Below are positions 24,376 to 36,026 of a DNA stretch of 64,000 nucleotides, one piece after another (position 1 is the first letter of the stretch; each line of letters begins with the position of its first letter). Position numbers and translations under genes: made by a program. The stretch covers positions 1,267,858 through 1,331,857 of the forward strand of contig JAOANR010000012.1 in NCBI GenBank assembly GCA_030278955.1, in the 5' to 3' direction. This stretch comes from Hygrophila difformis (Eukaryota; Streptophyta; Magnoliopsida; Lamiales; Acanthaceae). The notes under the pieces were generated by a model. That model saw only the letters and a program-made list of their open reading frames with translations. It was not told the DNA's origin and made no database searches.

Positions 24376-24890
24376 TAGAGCTGTAAATAGAACAAACAGT
24401 TCGTGAGCTGAGCTCGTTTCGACACGTGTTCGTTCGTTAACAGCTCGTTCGGTAAGTTAAACGAACCGAGCTCAAACACATAATTTGGTTTGTGTGTTCG
24501 TTCGTTAAGTTTGTGAACAGTTCGGAATTCTTTTTTAGTGGAATATATATTATAAAAAATAAAAATTTTATCTAGTTGTTCTTTCCATTTTTCATTTTTA
24601 TTAATTTCACATTTCTCTCATAAATTATATTACAATATACATTACATTTTCACACCTAATTTAATTCTAAACCATATAAATTTATTAATAAAATAAATGG
24701 TTCGTTAACTGAGCTTGACTAGGCTCGTGTTCGTTCATTATTAGCTCGTTCGTAAGGTTAAACGAACAGAGCTCAAACATGAAAATTGGCTCGTTAAGAT
24801 TTTTGGCTCGGTTCGTGTTCGTTCGTTAAGCTTAACGAACAGAGCTCAAATACTTGAAACTCGGTTCGGTTCGGCTCGTTTACAGCTCTA
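24376..24890. mobile_element. hAT-type MITE, 515 bp
   Basis: The ends are TAGAGCTGTAAA and TTTACAGCTCTA, with the 8-bp duplication CCGACTCA at 24368-24375 and 24891-24898, diagnostic of hAT. The interior is full of GCTCGTTCG and CGAACGAGC-like words, a form common in plant hAT MITEs, and has no coding region. It landed at the left edge of hairpin 6. Confidence 0.9.
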
Positions 24891-24901
24891 CCGACTCACA
24901 T

Positions 24902-25990
24902 AACTCTTCTTCCCAAGTGAGGGGCATGCTGGCTGGCGCTATAATTGCAGGCTGACAGTTTGATAATACCTTTTAAGTAGGTTTCAATGAATACAATGGT
25001 TAAACGGGTTTACCCCGTGCCTGGAGTATGGAAAATAATGCAGAGGACGGACCAAAGCCTTGCGCACGAACATGGTGGACATTTCTGCCACTACAGTACG
25101 GGACAGGGTTGGGTGGATATATTTTGTCTAGTGCAGCGATGGAGCCTTACACGGTAGCGGATAAGTCGAATACATGATGGGGCAGTGCAAACTATGCCAA
25201 TCAGCATGAATCATCTAAAAGTTCAGCAAGAAAATATCTCTTACACCAAAGAATGGCTTTTCCACCCATACACTGCGCTATCTAACTATGAGCTCGAGAT
25301 GAAAAATATGGAGCTTGTAGCGGATAGAATCTCTGGAAGCCAGTGGAGTTCTAGAACAAAATTATATTTTCATCTCGAGAATCTTCTGGCTTTAAGAGAT
25401 TCTATCCGCTGCAAGCTCCATATTATTCATCTCGAGCTCATAGTTAGATAGCGCAGTGTATGGGTGGAAAAGCCATTCTTTGGTGTAAGAGATCTTTTCT
25501 TGCAGAATTTTTAGATGATTCATGCTGATTGGCATAGTTTGCACTGCCCCATCATGTATTCGACTTATCCGCTACCGTGTAAGGCTCCATCGCTGCACTA
25601 GACAAAATATATCCACCCAACCCTGTCCTGTACTGTAGTGGTAGAAATGTCCACCATGTTCGTGCGCAAGGCTTTGGTCCGTCCTCTGCATTATTTCCCA
25701 TACTCCAGGCACGGGGTAAACCCGTTTAACCATTGTATTCATTGAAACCTACTTAAAAGGTATTATCAAACTGTCGGCCTGCAATTATAGCGCCAGCCAG
25801 CATGCCCCTCACTTGGGAAGAAGAGTTCAGAAAATGGAAAGATAATTTCTATTTCCATAACCTCAAACAGTATGGAACGGTCAGGCAAGGAGAACAGCCT
25901 TGGTCTCCAACTTCTAGCTGGGGGCAGACAAGGGAACAAGGACACGATTCACTAGCAGAAATTATACTCATGGAATACAGAGAGTAGCAT
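24902..25990. repeat. Hairpin 6 of the array, the longest arms
   Basis: Arms at about 24902-25343 and 25386-25828, nearly perfect over ~440 bp. Landmarks are CAATCAGCATGAATCATCTA and TGAGCTCGAGATGAA with their complements. The right side continues to about 25990 as an unpaired copy of hairpin 2 sequence. Segments of hairpins 2 and 3 are both present, so the array was built by repeated rearrangement of one source. Confidence 0.9.
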
Positions 25991-26391
25991 TTAGAGTTCA
26001 AAGGATTTAGGGATTAGAGTTCAAAATAAAGGTTTGGGGTTTAGGCTATCAAAGGGATTAAAGGGCTTAGGGTACATCCCAAATAATTTTTAATAAATTT
26101 AATAATTTTATATTTAATAATCAATAGTGTTTATTAATTTTTTATAAAATTATAAAATAATTTTAATGTTTATTATAATTATAAAATAATTATATTAGCA
26201 TTAATTAAAATACTAAGCGTAATATTTGCATTGTACGAAAAAAATAAATTGTTTACTGAGCATCTACGTAATGTGGATATGTACAATCATGGCGAGTCCA
26301 AATCGGGGAACTCGACAACTTCGAATTGCGTAGGTGGGGGCGGATCCGGCAATCGGAACATGCCGGGCTGACGTACGTCCGCGCTGAAACG
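25991..26391. other. Non-genic AT-rich spacer inside the MULE
   Basis: TTTAGGG-like phrases (25995-26080) are followed by a very AT-rich stretch to 26260. From 26275 the sequence is the 3' flank of the minus-strand ULP-like gene. No gene is seen. Confidence 0.5.
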
Positions 26392-29300
26392 TCATACTTG
26401 ATATGCTTGATATTCTCGCGTCCGTTTTGGGCTAAAGCGGTATCTTCTGAAGTCGGGGAATTTGCCCTCCAAAATGTACTTGGCGGTCAAGAGTGCAAGC
26501 GGGCCACATGAGGAGCTGTCGCTCTGCGGGATGACAGTACCTTCTTCCGGAAGGGAGATGTCCCAGGTCTCGCGGTACAGAAAATCGGGCTGATGCTGGT
26601 AGTATCCGGTATGCTGGAGCAGCGATGGAAGGATGGTGCACAATGGCCCGAGGTCTTCAAACCGGGCTACCACCAACTGCTCCTTCTCGGGTCTCTGAGC
26701 ATCACTGGGCGTGCATATGCTGTCATGGAAGAATATCGTCCGGCTGTCCAATCGGATCCGGACGATGGCCCAGTGCTGTCGGATGTGCCATGGGCATATG
26801 ACCTGTTGCGAACCCACTGTATGGTAAAGTAGTGCACGGGAACATTCGGTTTCATAATCAACAAATAGACCATCCACTAACCTCGTCCAACTCCGCCCAA
26901 TGTGCAGTCGAACCCCACTGTGGTCTTCCACCAACTATATACTGCGACAACTCCTTTAATTTTTTTCCGTCAAACAGAGGCTTCTTAATGGTCTCGTCCT
27001 AGCAATCACGCAACAGCCCCGACTGTGTAAAAGCAAAAATAAAATATAATAATAGCTCGTAAAGGGCCTACCATTTTTCCAACGATTGAGTAAATTCAAC
27101 ATACTGAGATCAACTTTGAACAAAACACACTTACCAGGAACGCGCAATCCATCAAGACATACTTGGGCCCCGTCTGTCGCGGCATGCAGTTGATGAAGCG
27201 TGGCTTGAACTGCATAATACCTAGGTATGCGTCCATGTGCTGCAAATTATAGGGATCGTTAATTTATTTAAAGTGCACAATTATTATTAGACCGGATATA
27301 TTAAAATAATTTCCTACGTAGTACATGATAATTATTATTATTATTTAAAAGTGCTGAGATTACTATATAAACACATTATAATAAGACGACACTATATATG
27401 TTTTCCTGTGTGTAATGCATAATTCATCGGCAAAACGGAGAACTCACAGTGTCATCCAGAAAAAAGGTCTCGAGACAGCAATTCTGAAACCAGCGGGAGT
27501 TTGCGGCCTCGGATGTACCGATGTCGCAGCTTGCATAAATCATTAGACGAAGCGTTAATAGTGAGTCATATATGGAACCAGTACGAAAGGATGGAAAAGT
27601 GCGTATACATACCTATACTTTCCATTCAAGCAATATATCCTGAATTCCTCCAACCGCCTATTACGCCGTGGCCTGGTGAGATGCATGAATGGGCTGCGAA
27701 GACGATGGGCGAGCACTCCGTTCCGCTTTGTCCGGAAGGGAACCGGTTCTGGATCCTGGGCGCTCTTCACAAACTTCACAGAATCATCGCTATCGGAATC
27801 CTCGCCTTCGTTCACGGCTACACGAGCTACGACCAAGCGGCGAATTATATGGTAAATATTTCAATCGATCATGACTTAATAACAACACATTCAGGTTAAG
27901 TACATTAATTTCAACATACACTGGACTGGTGTGCGTGCAGCATCTGAATCCCCTGTGTCCTCTGCTCGGGTGACTCCGCCGGACGCTTGTGCCGTCCCAG
28001 GAACCGTGTCACATGGCTGGCCCACCGCATCCGTCGAGGTCACTAGAAAATAACGTGAATTATTAGAAATTACTGCCGATACAAGAAAACGTCTAATACA
28101 AGAAATGGTACGGCCCACACGATACAAAAGAGCATTATTTGCCTTACCCGGATCAACACGTGTAGCATCTGAATCGACTTCATACACTGCCCCGTGTGCG
28201 GTGTCCGCGTGGACCCTCTCCGCGCCCAACACTATAAGAATCCAAGTACATGTGTTACTAACAATATTATAATGTACAAAATAAAATGCTCATTTATAAA
28301 ATTCATACTTGGGTCCGCGCCCGTACCATCGGGAGGCACTGCGGTGGAGTATGGGGACAGGCTGTCCGCGCGCCTGGAAGCATGTGCGTGTGCGTCTGGA
28401 ATATTCGGGGAGAATTTAAGAAAACAACCGAATAATCTAATTTACAATACACAACTCTAAGTAAAAGCTAACAATACCTCCCATGGTATGCGGAAGCTGC
28501 GATCCATGACTGTCCGATGGCGCAGACGGCTCCCGGACATGTGTCACTGGCCCCTCACTGTGTATGTCTTGCGAGTCCGAATCCGTCTGCGCTACGTGGG
28601 TGTGGGTGGTGGCAAACCGTGCCATGGATGCCATCCGCTCCTCCCGCTCTGCAGAGCAGCCCGTCGCAGGAGCAGGCCGTACGACCGGGCTCGCACCGGC
28701 AGCTGGGTGCGACACGGTGCGCGAACTATGTGCATGTGGCTCTGGAATATTCAGGGAGAATTTAAGAAAACAACCGAATAAACTAATTTACAATACACAA
28801 CTCTAAGTAAAAGCTAACAATACCTCCCATGGTATGCGGAAGCTGCGATCCATGACTGTCCGATGGCGCAGACGGCTCCCGAGCATGTGTTAATGGCCCC
28901 TCACTGTGTATGCCTTGCGAGTCCGAATCCATCTGCGCTACGTGGGCGTGGGTGGTGGCAAACCGTGCCATGGATGCCATCCGCTCCTCCCGCTCTGCAG
29001 AGCAGCCTGTCGCCGGAGCAGGCCATACGACCGGGCTCGCACCGGCAGCTGGGTGCGCCACGTAGCGTAGAACGACCCTAATCTCGGATGCCAGCACGTC
29101 GCGCACCACATCAGTCTGGCGCTCAATGTCTCTCCGCAACTGAAGCTGTTTCTACGCCAAAATTTTTGCGAATGCAATCACTACCCGCTCCTCGACGGCG
29201 GCTACGACCCTTTGCACCAGCTCCTCCATGTCCGGCATCGGATGCTGCATCGGCTCGGGCGGCATAGTATCCGCAGTATGCTGGGACTCGCTCGCTGGCG

Positions 29301-31750
29301 GGGCAGGTGGCGGCTGTGTGCCAGGGAGAGGCACCTGCTCATCGACGTCTCCATGTACCGGGGCCGCCGGCTGCCTGGAAGTCCGCATGCGTCGGCTCGG
29401 CGGAGCATCAGTCTCTCTCCCCGGCCTATCTGACTGTGCCTCGGTGCCTGGAGCATCGCCCATCCTGTCCCCCGGCTGCTCCGTGGATTTGCACTTCTGT
29501 CCTTTAGCCCGAAAGTCAACAGGGGCCCGCACCCATCGCAGCCCCGGCGGCGTCGACACATCTACCCCCATCATGTATGGCTCCAGCAGTTCCTCGTTCG
29601 TGGGGGTTAGTCACTCATGACACTGGCGCTGCAATACAGAAGACAAATGTATAAGCTAATCTCCGATGAGAACGTGTGCATTCAAATTAAAAGGTATTAC
29701 CGAACTAACCTCGGTGGTATAGAATGTCATCCATCCCAGACCAGACGTCCGCTTTCTATAAGAATACCGCAACATCCTCGGGCGCTGGAAATCGGGATGG
29801 TCAGAAGTGGATCCGCGATAGAACGCGCCGACCTCCGGAATGGCCTCGCACATCCACACCTGTATGAGTACGAGCATAGAAAGATTGTTATGCAATGCAG
29901 TAATTTATAGTAGAACATAGTATGCGTTTATGAAATGATAGATGTTATGCAACGTACCATAAATGAGAGGGAGTGGCCATATAGGTGGACCCCTTTCCTG
30001 TCCGCCTTGCCCTCCACCGGGAAATCCCTGATGTACTGTCTCAGAACCTGCCAACTCATCAAGCCCCAAGGGAATGCATTCCATGCAGCCCTATCCTCGA
30101 CCAGGCGCCACATCCATGTCTCAGGAGTCCGACTGTGGCCGTCGTGCCCCAATACCAGATAAAAGGCTGTCATCACCATAGCGACCTTCAGTGTGTCCTC
30201 GGGTGATTGCTGGAAAGCCCCATCCACGTAAGCATCCCGGATCTTGTCCATAGATCCGCTCCCAAGGATCCTAACGTTTCTAGCATATACTCCTCCAGCT
30301 GGGGGCTCCTCATCAGCATACAGCTGGAAGTCAGATGGTCCATAACGGAGCCCCATCACGAGCGCGTGCTCCTCCCGTCCAAATCGAATAAAATGGCCGC
30401 ACACGTGAAACCATACGGCATCGTCCTCGCCCCACGGCTCGTCCGTCCCGTAGTGGCGGAATGCCACCTCGTAGGACAACAATGCCGCCATGCTTTGTGC
30501 ACATAAGATACTCCCCGACCACATGGGCCGCCTGTCGCCCTCAGCTCCTCTGAAAATATAACCGAGGCATGAATCCCTCAACTCTGCAATCATACCGGGT
30601 GCATCCTGCTCTAACCGCGCCAAAATGATGCCGATAGCTTTATTGTATCGTAGGTAAAAGTTCAGCTTCGGGCTCTTGCCCTGGGCTGATGGTCTTCTAT
30701 AGTAGAAGTCCCCATGCCATTCACACGCAGATGTGTTCTAGTCATATTATTGGATTATATAAGGGGAAATAATAGATGTTATTATTTTAGTATATTTATG
30801 AAGATAATATTTTTATTAAATCTAAAATTAATAAACTCTAACTCAATTAATATATTTAAAATGATAGATATTATTATTTTAGTAGTTTATCAAAATAATA
30901 TTTTTAACAAAATCAAATTTTTAACATATTTTTTTAAGTGCCATAATAAATAAATTATTTTTTTTCACAATTCATATAATAAAGTATAATTCAACAACAA
31001 CTGGAAAAATAACTCGTCCAGAAACCAATTCTACAATTACAATTCTAGAACTTCAACAATGTACCATATACGATTAAACATTAACACTACTACAAATTCA
31101 ACAACTTACAATTAAAAATTCGGACAATTCAATCAAATAAGCGACCTAAGTCAAACATCAAATATAATTTCAAAATTCAACAATCTCCCGTAAAGAATCC
31201 AACAAACACCACTGTATAAATCATGCCAACCAATAATCATTAAATTAATTAGATATATCGATTAGCAACATAAACACATGTTGACAACTAATTAACACAA
31301 TAATCGAACAAATCATTTCGAACTTCAACAACACAAACTCGACAATCGAACAAATACTCCAACGGCCGCAACATATAATCCGGACTGAAAACTCAACCAA
31401 CGCATAATTTCCACAAACCGGAAATAATTCAACAACACAACCCGACAATCCAACAAATACATCAACAACACAAACTCAACAGACATTTAAAAATTCATGC
31501 GAGTAATCAATCAACCAATGCGTAATTTCCATAAACTGAAATGATTCTAACAAAACTCATAGTTTGAATAACCGGAAAATTAGCAAAACGGACGAATTAC
31601 CCGGACTGGGTCATGGCCGGATGGGGCCGGAACTTCCGGCAGAGGCGGCGACGGTGCTGGCGCAGTGGGCTCCGGCAACGCTTCGAACAATGAATCATAA
31701 GTCACCATCTCCATTCCCTCGATTTCGGATCCCACATTCGCATCCTCCAT
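26392..31750 (-). pseudogene. DUF1985-ULP1 (C48) protease-like gene of the MULE
   Basis: Exons that splice with consistent phase: 31750-31601, 30737-29958, 29859-29710, 29628-28824, 28741-28478, 28395-28309, 28231-28148, 28042-27922. Further coding segments lie near 27836-27617, 27535-27450, 27240-27137, 27001-26886 and 26830-26392; their junctions are not resolved. The second exon encodes a DUF1985-like region (FGREEHALVMGLR pattern). The middle is Pro/Ser-rich. The last exon has a C48 fold signature with His (26773-26775), Asp (26722-26724), Gln in QSDSSSCGP and Cys (26506-26508), all present. C48 enzymes cleave SUMO or related tags. In-frame TGA (29611-29613) and TAG (29152-29154) interrupt exon 4, so this copy is probably dead unless those are spliced out. 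It lies opposite in strand to the transposase, as in Kaonashi-type MULEs. Confidence 0.78.
28385..29076 (-). repeat. 346-bp tandem duplication covering an exon and intron
   Basis: The segment starting GAATTTAAGAAAACAACCGA near 28412 is repeated 346 bp later with few changes. Each copy holds the same Ala/Pro-rich coding stretch with the same donor (GGGAG/GTATTG), so the ULP-like gene gained a duplicated exon. The exon is a multiple of three (264 nt), so the frame is kept. Confidence 0.85.
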
Positions 31751-31854
31751 TTCCAAAACTTAAAAATTCAAATAATACCGAATAAGGGAGACAAGACGAT
31801 GCCGGAGAAATGGTGGGAAGAGGAAAGCGACGTCGGCGCCGGAAAATGTATTCG

Positions 31855-32165
31855 ACTTGGCCCGGGTATTTAGCCCTTGGCCCGGAATGGCGCTGCGAAC
31901 GACGGAGAAGAAGACGGAGAAGAAGAAGCGGGAAAAGGGAAATGGAAAGTGGAGAAGAGGGGATCCGTACATCCCTTATCTACCTGCTTGGCCCGGCATA
32001 ATACCGCTTGGCCCGGGATTAAAACCCTTGGCCAGGGTATATTAGTGTCCGGGCCAAGCGGTTTTCCATTTATTTTCATTTATTTAAATTTCCGGATAAG
32101 ACGGAACGCTTGGCCCAGGCGTTACCACGCTTGGCCCAGGCCTTACCGCGCCGGGCCAAGCATAT
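31855..32165. repeat. Internal array of CTTGGCCCGG motifs
   Basis: About nine copies of CTTGGCCCGG, CTTGGCCCAG or CCGGGCCAAG lie just upstream of the ULP-like gene start. This may once have been nearer the right end, before the repeats and the Copia element at 32.2-45 kb were added. Confidence 0.75.
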
Positions 32166-32413
32166 AATTAATAGTTAATAATTATTTTTCTATTATTATT
32201 AATAAATGATTAATAATTTATAAAATAATAATTATAATTAATAGTTAATAATTATTTATTATATTTAATTATTAATAATTAATAATAGATTAATCTATTA
32301 TAATTAATAATTATAATAGATTATAATTAATATATTATAATTATAATTATAATTATAATTAATAATTAATAAATAATTATCTTGGATAATTAATAATTAA
32401 TTATTTTATTATA
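32166..32413. other. Pure AT-rich tract
   Basis: Almost only A and T, with many TAATTATTAATAAT phrases able to fold on themselves. No gene. Confidence 0.7.
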
Positions 32414-33506
32414 ATTATCTTCCTCCCAGTATACTATTATTTTCCCATTATAATTATATTATTATAATTTCTATTCGATTTATTAATTTTTTCGTTATTA
32501 TTATTATATTATTATTATGCGCACTTATCCTTTTACTAATAATATTATTTAAATTATTATAATTATTACACTTACTATTACTATTAATAATATTTGTATT
32601 ATTATAAATATAATTGTAATGAAACTGCAATTACTAATATTACTTGTAAAATTAATATTCCCCCCCTATAGATTTACAAAAGTAATAATACTGGCGAGGA
32701 ATGAGAGGAATCGGCAATTATCATATCTCTGCTCCACCACCAAGCCCGACAAGTTGCGCTCCGTCGGGAGCGTTCTGGCATTGCTCGACCCATTTTGGAG
32801 GGAGGCTGAGAGAGGTTGAACATAAGGAGAATAAATGCAAGTCGGAACATAATGAAGTATGGTGTCCAACTATACAACGAGGTTGATTATCTTTATTATC
32901 ATTATTATTGTTCTTGTTGTATTATAATAGTTCTTGTTGGATAATTAATAATTAATTAACAATAAATAATTTTTATTATAATTATCTTCCTCCCAGTATA
33001 CTATTATTTTCCCATTATAATTATATTATTATAATTTCTATTCGAGTTATTATTTATTTTTTCGTTATTATTATTATATTATTACTATGCGCACTTATTC
33101 TTTTACTAATAATATTATTTAAATTATTATAATTATTACACTTACTATTACTATAATAATATTTGTATTATTATAAATATAATTGTAATGAAATTGCAAT
33201 TACTAATATTACTTGTAAAATTAATGTTCCCCCCCTATAGGGTTACAAAAGTAATTATACTGGCGAGGAATGAGAAGAATCGACAATTGTCATATCTCTG
33301 CTCCACCACCAAGCCCGACAAGTTGCGCTCCATCGGGAGCGTTTTGGCATCGCTCGGCCCTTTTTAGAGGGAGGCTGAGAGAGGTTGAACATAGGGAGAA
33401 TAAATGCAAGTCGGAACATAATGAAGCATAGTGTTCAACTATACAACGAGGTTAATTATCTTTATTATCATTATTATTGTTCTTGTTGTATTATTATTAT
33501 AATTAT

Positions 33507-33550
<44 letters not shown>

Positions 33551-33769
33551 TATTCATGAATTTTCGGTTGTTCAACTGTAGGTTAATTTCCAACTTTATG
33601 AGGAATTAGAGAAATCGGCAAAATATAATAAAATGAACAGAGTACAGCTAGTGCGGTACCGCCAGCTAATACTCACTGCGAAGATATTTTTCCTACCATA
33701 TTCCACCAATCTCTCCTGCACAAGACTTGGAGGAAAGATTGCAGGCGGCAGGTAGTTTATTAACTGTGA

Positions 33770-33808
<39 letters not shown>

Positions 33809-34389
33809 TGGCCGCTTATTAATATAATATTGTGCACACTACAGTCCCCATCATAGCCACCAGCAACGTAGATAGCACCATTAATTTCGGTTGCATATGG
33901 TGCAGAAGGCTGCAAAGAGTAATCAACGAAGAGAGTTAGATTGAGCTATTAGGATGAATTTCCAACAATGATTCACTAGAGGTAATTTTTCCACTTACTA
34001 TTACTATTAATAATATTTGTATTATTATAAATATAATTGTAATGAAACTGCAATTACTAATATTGCTTGTAAAATTAATGTTCCCCTATAGGGTTACAAA
34101 AGTAATTATACTGGCGAGGAATGAGAGGAATCGGCAATTATCATATCCATTCGGCATCGCTCGGCCTTTGCGAAGAATGAAAGAGGGAATATTAAGAAAT
34201 ATTACCCCCAAAAAGGAGTCGCTGAGCTCCAATTCGGAAAATATTACTGCAGCATCAACATGCTGCTCTAAGCCAATCTTTTTGGAGGGAGGCTTAGAGA
34301 GGTTGAACATAGGGAGAATAAATGCAAGTCGGAACATAATCATTATTATGTTCTTTATTATCTTTATTATCATTATTATTGTTCTTGTT

Positions 34390-34427
<38 letters not shown>

Positions 34428-34646
34428 TATTCATGAATTTTTGGTTGTCCAACTGTAGGTTAATTTCCAACTTTATGGGGAATTAGAGAAATCGGCAAAG
34501 TATAATAAAATGAACAGAGTACAGCTAGTGCGGTACTGCCAGCTAATACTCACTGCGAAGATATTTTTCCTACCATATTCCACCAATCTGTCCTGCACAA
34601 GACTTGGAGGAAAGATTGCAGGCGGCAGGTAGTTTCTTAACTGTGG

Positions 34647-34657
<11 letters not shown>
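32414..34657. repeat. Repeated captured-fragment blocks
   Basis: A block starting ATTATCTTCCTCCCAG at 32414 recurs at 32981 (offset 567 bp), and part of it a third time from about 33995. A second block with CAACTTTATG at 33591 recurs at 34468 (offset 877 bp). Each contains coding-like stretches bordered by plausible splice sites and separated by TTA microsatellites. The source gene was not recognised except for the Kelch exon described separately. Confidence 0.75.
33843..33909 (-). pseudogene. Captured Kelch-repeat exon fragment
   Basis: On the minus strand, between an acceptor TTTGCAG and a donor GTAGTG, 67 bp encode INGAIYVAGGYDG, the GG-doublet and Tyr pattern of a Kelch beta-propeller blade. 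Only one blade is present and no start or stop belongs to it. Capture of exon pieces is typical of Pack-MULEs. Confidence 0.5.
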
Positions 34658-34702
<45 letters not shown>

Positions 34703-34739
34703 ATCTAATGCCTTATATATTCGGGATGCTTAACTGCAG

Positions 34740-35345
34740 ATTAGTGTTGTAAGTCGGCAGTTTCATTTCAGGGGAAAGGGAGGTATAGGTAAGAGCGTCA
34801 CATTCGGAATCACAAGCGCCCCATCAGGGTGAATGTTGTTGTTGTGGAACACTGGACATGCATCAACGGTAAGCACGATAACATCATCAATGTGAATGTT
34901 GCCTATGCTGAGGATGGTGGATGGGGTGGCGACAAGTTGAAAATTAGGCATGCACAACTATGAAGGCTTTCCGGACTGTGAAGGCTATGCTGAATTGGAG
35001 AAGTGGCTCGGTGAAAAAACAGATCAATATATAGATACATACGTGGATAGGACTCCACTGAAAAGGGGAATCCCCTACATAAACCAGATCGTGAGTGGGT
35101 GCAATGTGACAAATGAAGAAAGTGGATGAAATTGAGCAGCAGCATCGACAACAGGAAGTTACCTGCAGAGTGGTTCTGTTACATGACGCCTTTCAGTGGA
35201 CAATGCGAGATGCCAGAGGAAAAGGATAGCAGCGGATTGATCGCAATATCAACTCAGCGTCGTAGTTACCTTCATAAAGATCCACCTGCATCTGGGGGCA
35301 AATCATCTGGAAAAGCAATGAATAAACAATGAGCAGGTTGCGGTG
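34740..35345 (+). other. Coding-like fragment of unknown origin
   Basis: Plus-strand frames around 34950-35130 and 35126-35332 have gene-like codon use (for example a stretch ending KWLGEKTDQYIDTYVD). On the minus strand a frame at 34763-34957 also looks non-random. No domain was recognised and no complete gene structure is present, so these are probably captured pieces. Confidence 0.3.
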
Positions 35346-35440
35346 ACAGTGATGGTGATAGTTCATCTGATGATGAATCATAAGAGAGCCTAGTTCAATT
35401 ACGTATTGTCTTTATATTATTATTATTATTATTATTATTA

Positions 35441-35880
35441 TTAAAAAATAAAATTGAGAAAAGAAAAGAAAAGAAAAGAAAAAATAAGAACATAAAAAAT
35501 TAAGAAAATAAAATAAAATATAAAATTAGAAAAATGAGACAAAAATTGAGAAAAAAATAAGGGAAAAAGAGAAAAAATTAAAAAGAGAAAAAGAAAAAAT
35601 GGAACAAAGCAAAAGAAATAAGAAAAAATGAGAAAAAGAGAAAAAAAAATAGAAAATAACAAAAAATGAGAAAGAAGAAGAAAAAAATAAGAAAAAAGAG
35701 AGAAAGGAAAGGAAAAAATAAGAAAAAAGAGAGAAAAGGAAAAAATAAGAAAAGAGAGAAAGAAAAGAAAAATGAGAAAGAATAAAAGAAAACAAGAAAA
35801 AAAAGACAAAAAAATAGTGCAAGAAAATAAGAAAAAAAATAAAAAAATTGTGGGTAAAAAAAGGAGAAAAATAGTTTCCT
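35441..35880. repeat. Purine-only tract (GAAAA)n-like, ~440 bp
   Basis: The plus strand is nearly all A and G, built of AGAAAA and AATAAGAAAA words. The Phe/Leu-rich minus-strand frames are artefacts of the composition. Confidence 0.85.
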
Positions 35881-35974
35881 AAATTACTATTTATAATAAA
35901 AATTAATTTATTTATAAAATCTTTATACAAAATAATAATTTTAAAGAATAAAAAAATTTAAAATAATACTAATT

Positions 35975-35975
<1 letters not shown>

Positions 35976-36023
<48 letters not shown>
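35976..36023. repeat. (AAT)n microsatellite at the Copia insertion point
   Basis: About 16 AAT units precede the Copia 5' LTR, and AATAATAATAATAATAA follows its 3' LTR at 44968, so the retrotransposon landed inside the microsatellite. Other TTA/AAT runs are at 33507-33550, 33773-33808, 34387-34426, 34650-34699 and 35418-35442. Confidence 0.85.
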
Positions 36024-36025
<2 letters not shown>

Positions 36026-36026
36026 T

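Noticed and set aside
19815..25990. Small frames of 60-90 codons in the hairpin array
   Set aside because: Each appears in mirrored form in the opposite arm and none has a domain or gene structure.
27501..27899. 132-codon plus-strand frame
   Set aside because: It is antisense to ULP-like exons; the minus strand carries the acidic and Arg-rich conserved segments and splice sites.
29202..29620. Several plus- and minus-strand frames over 100 codons
   Set aside because: High GC content leaves many frames open; only the minus-strand frame continuous with the DUF1985 exons is supported.
31810..32167. Arg-rich and Trp-Pro-rich plus-strand frames
   Set aside because: They follow from the repeated CTTGGCCCGG words and the promoter side of the ULP-like gene.
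35441..35930. Phe/Leu-rich minus-strand frames resembling membrane proteins
   Set aside because: They are translations of a purine-only low-complexity tract.
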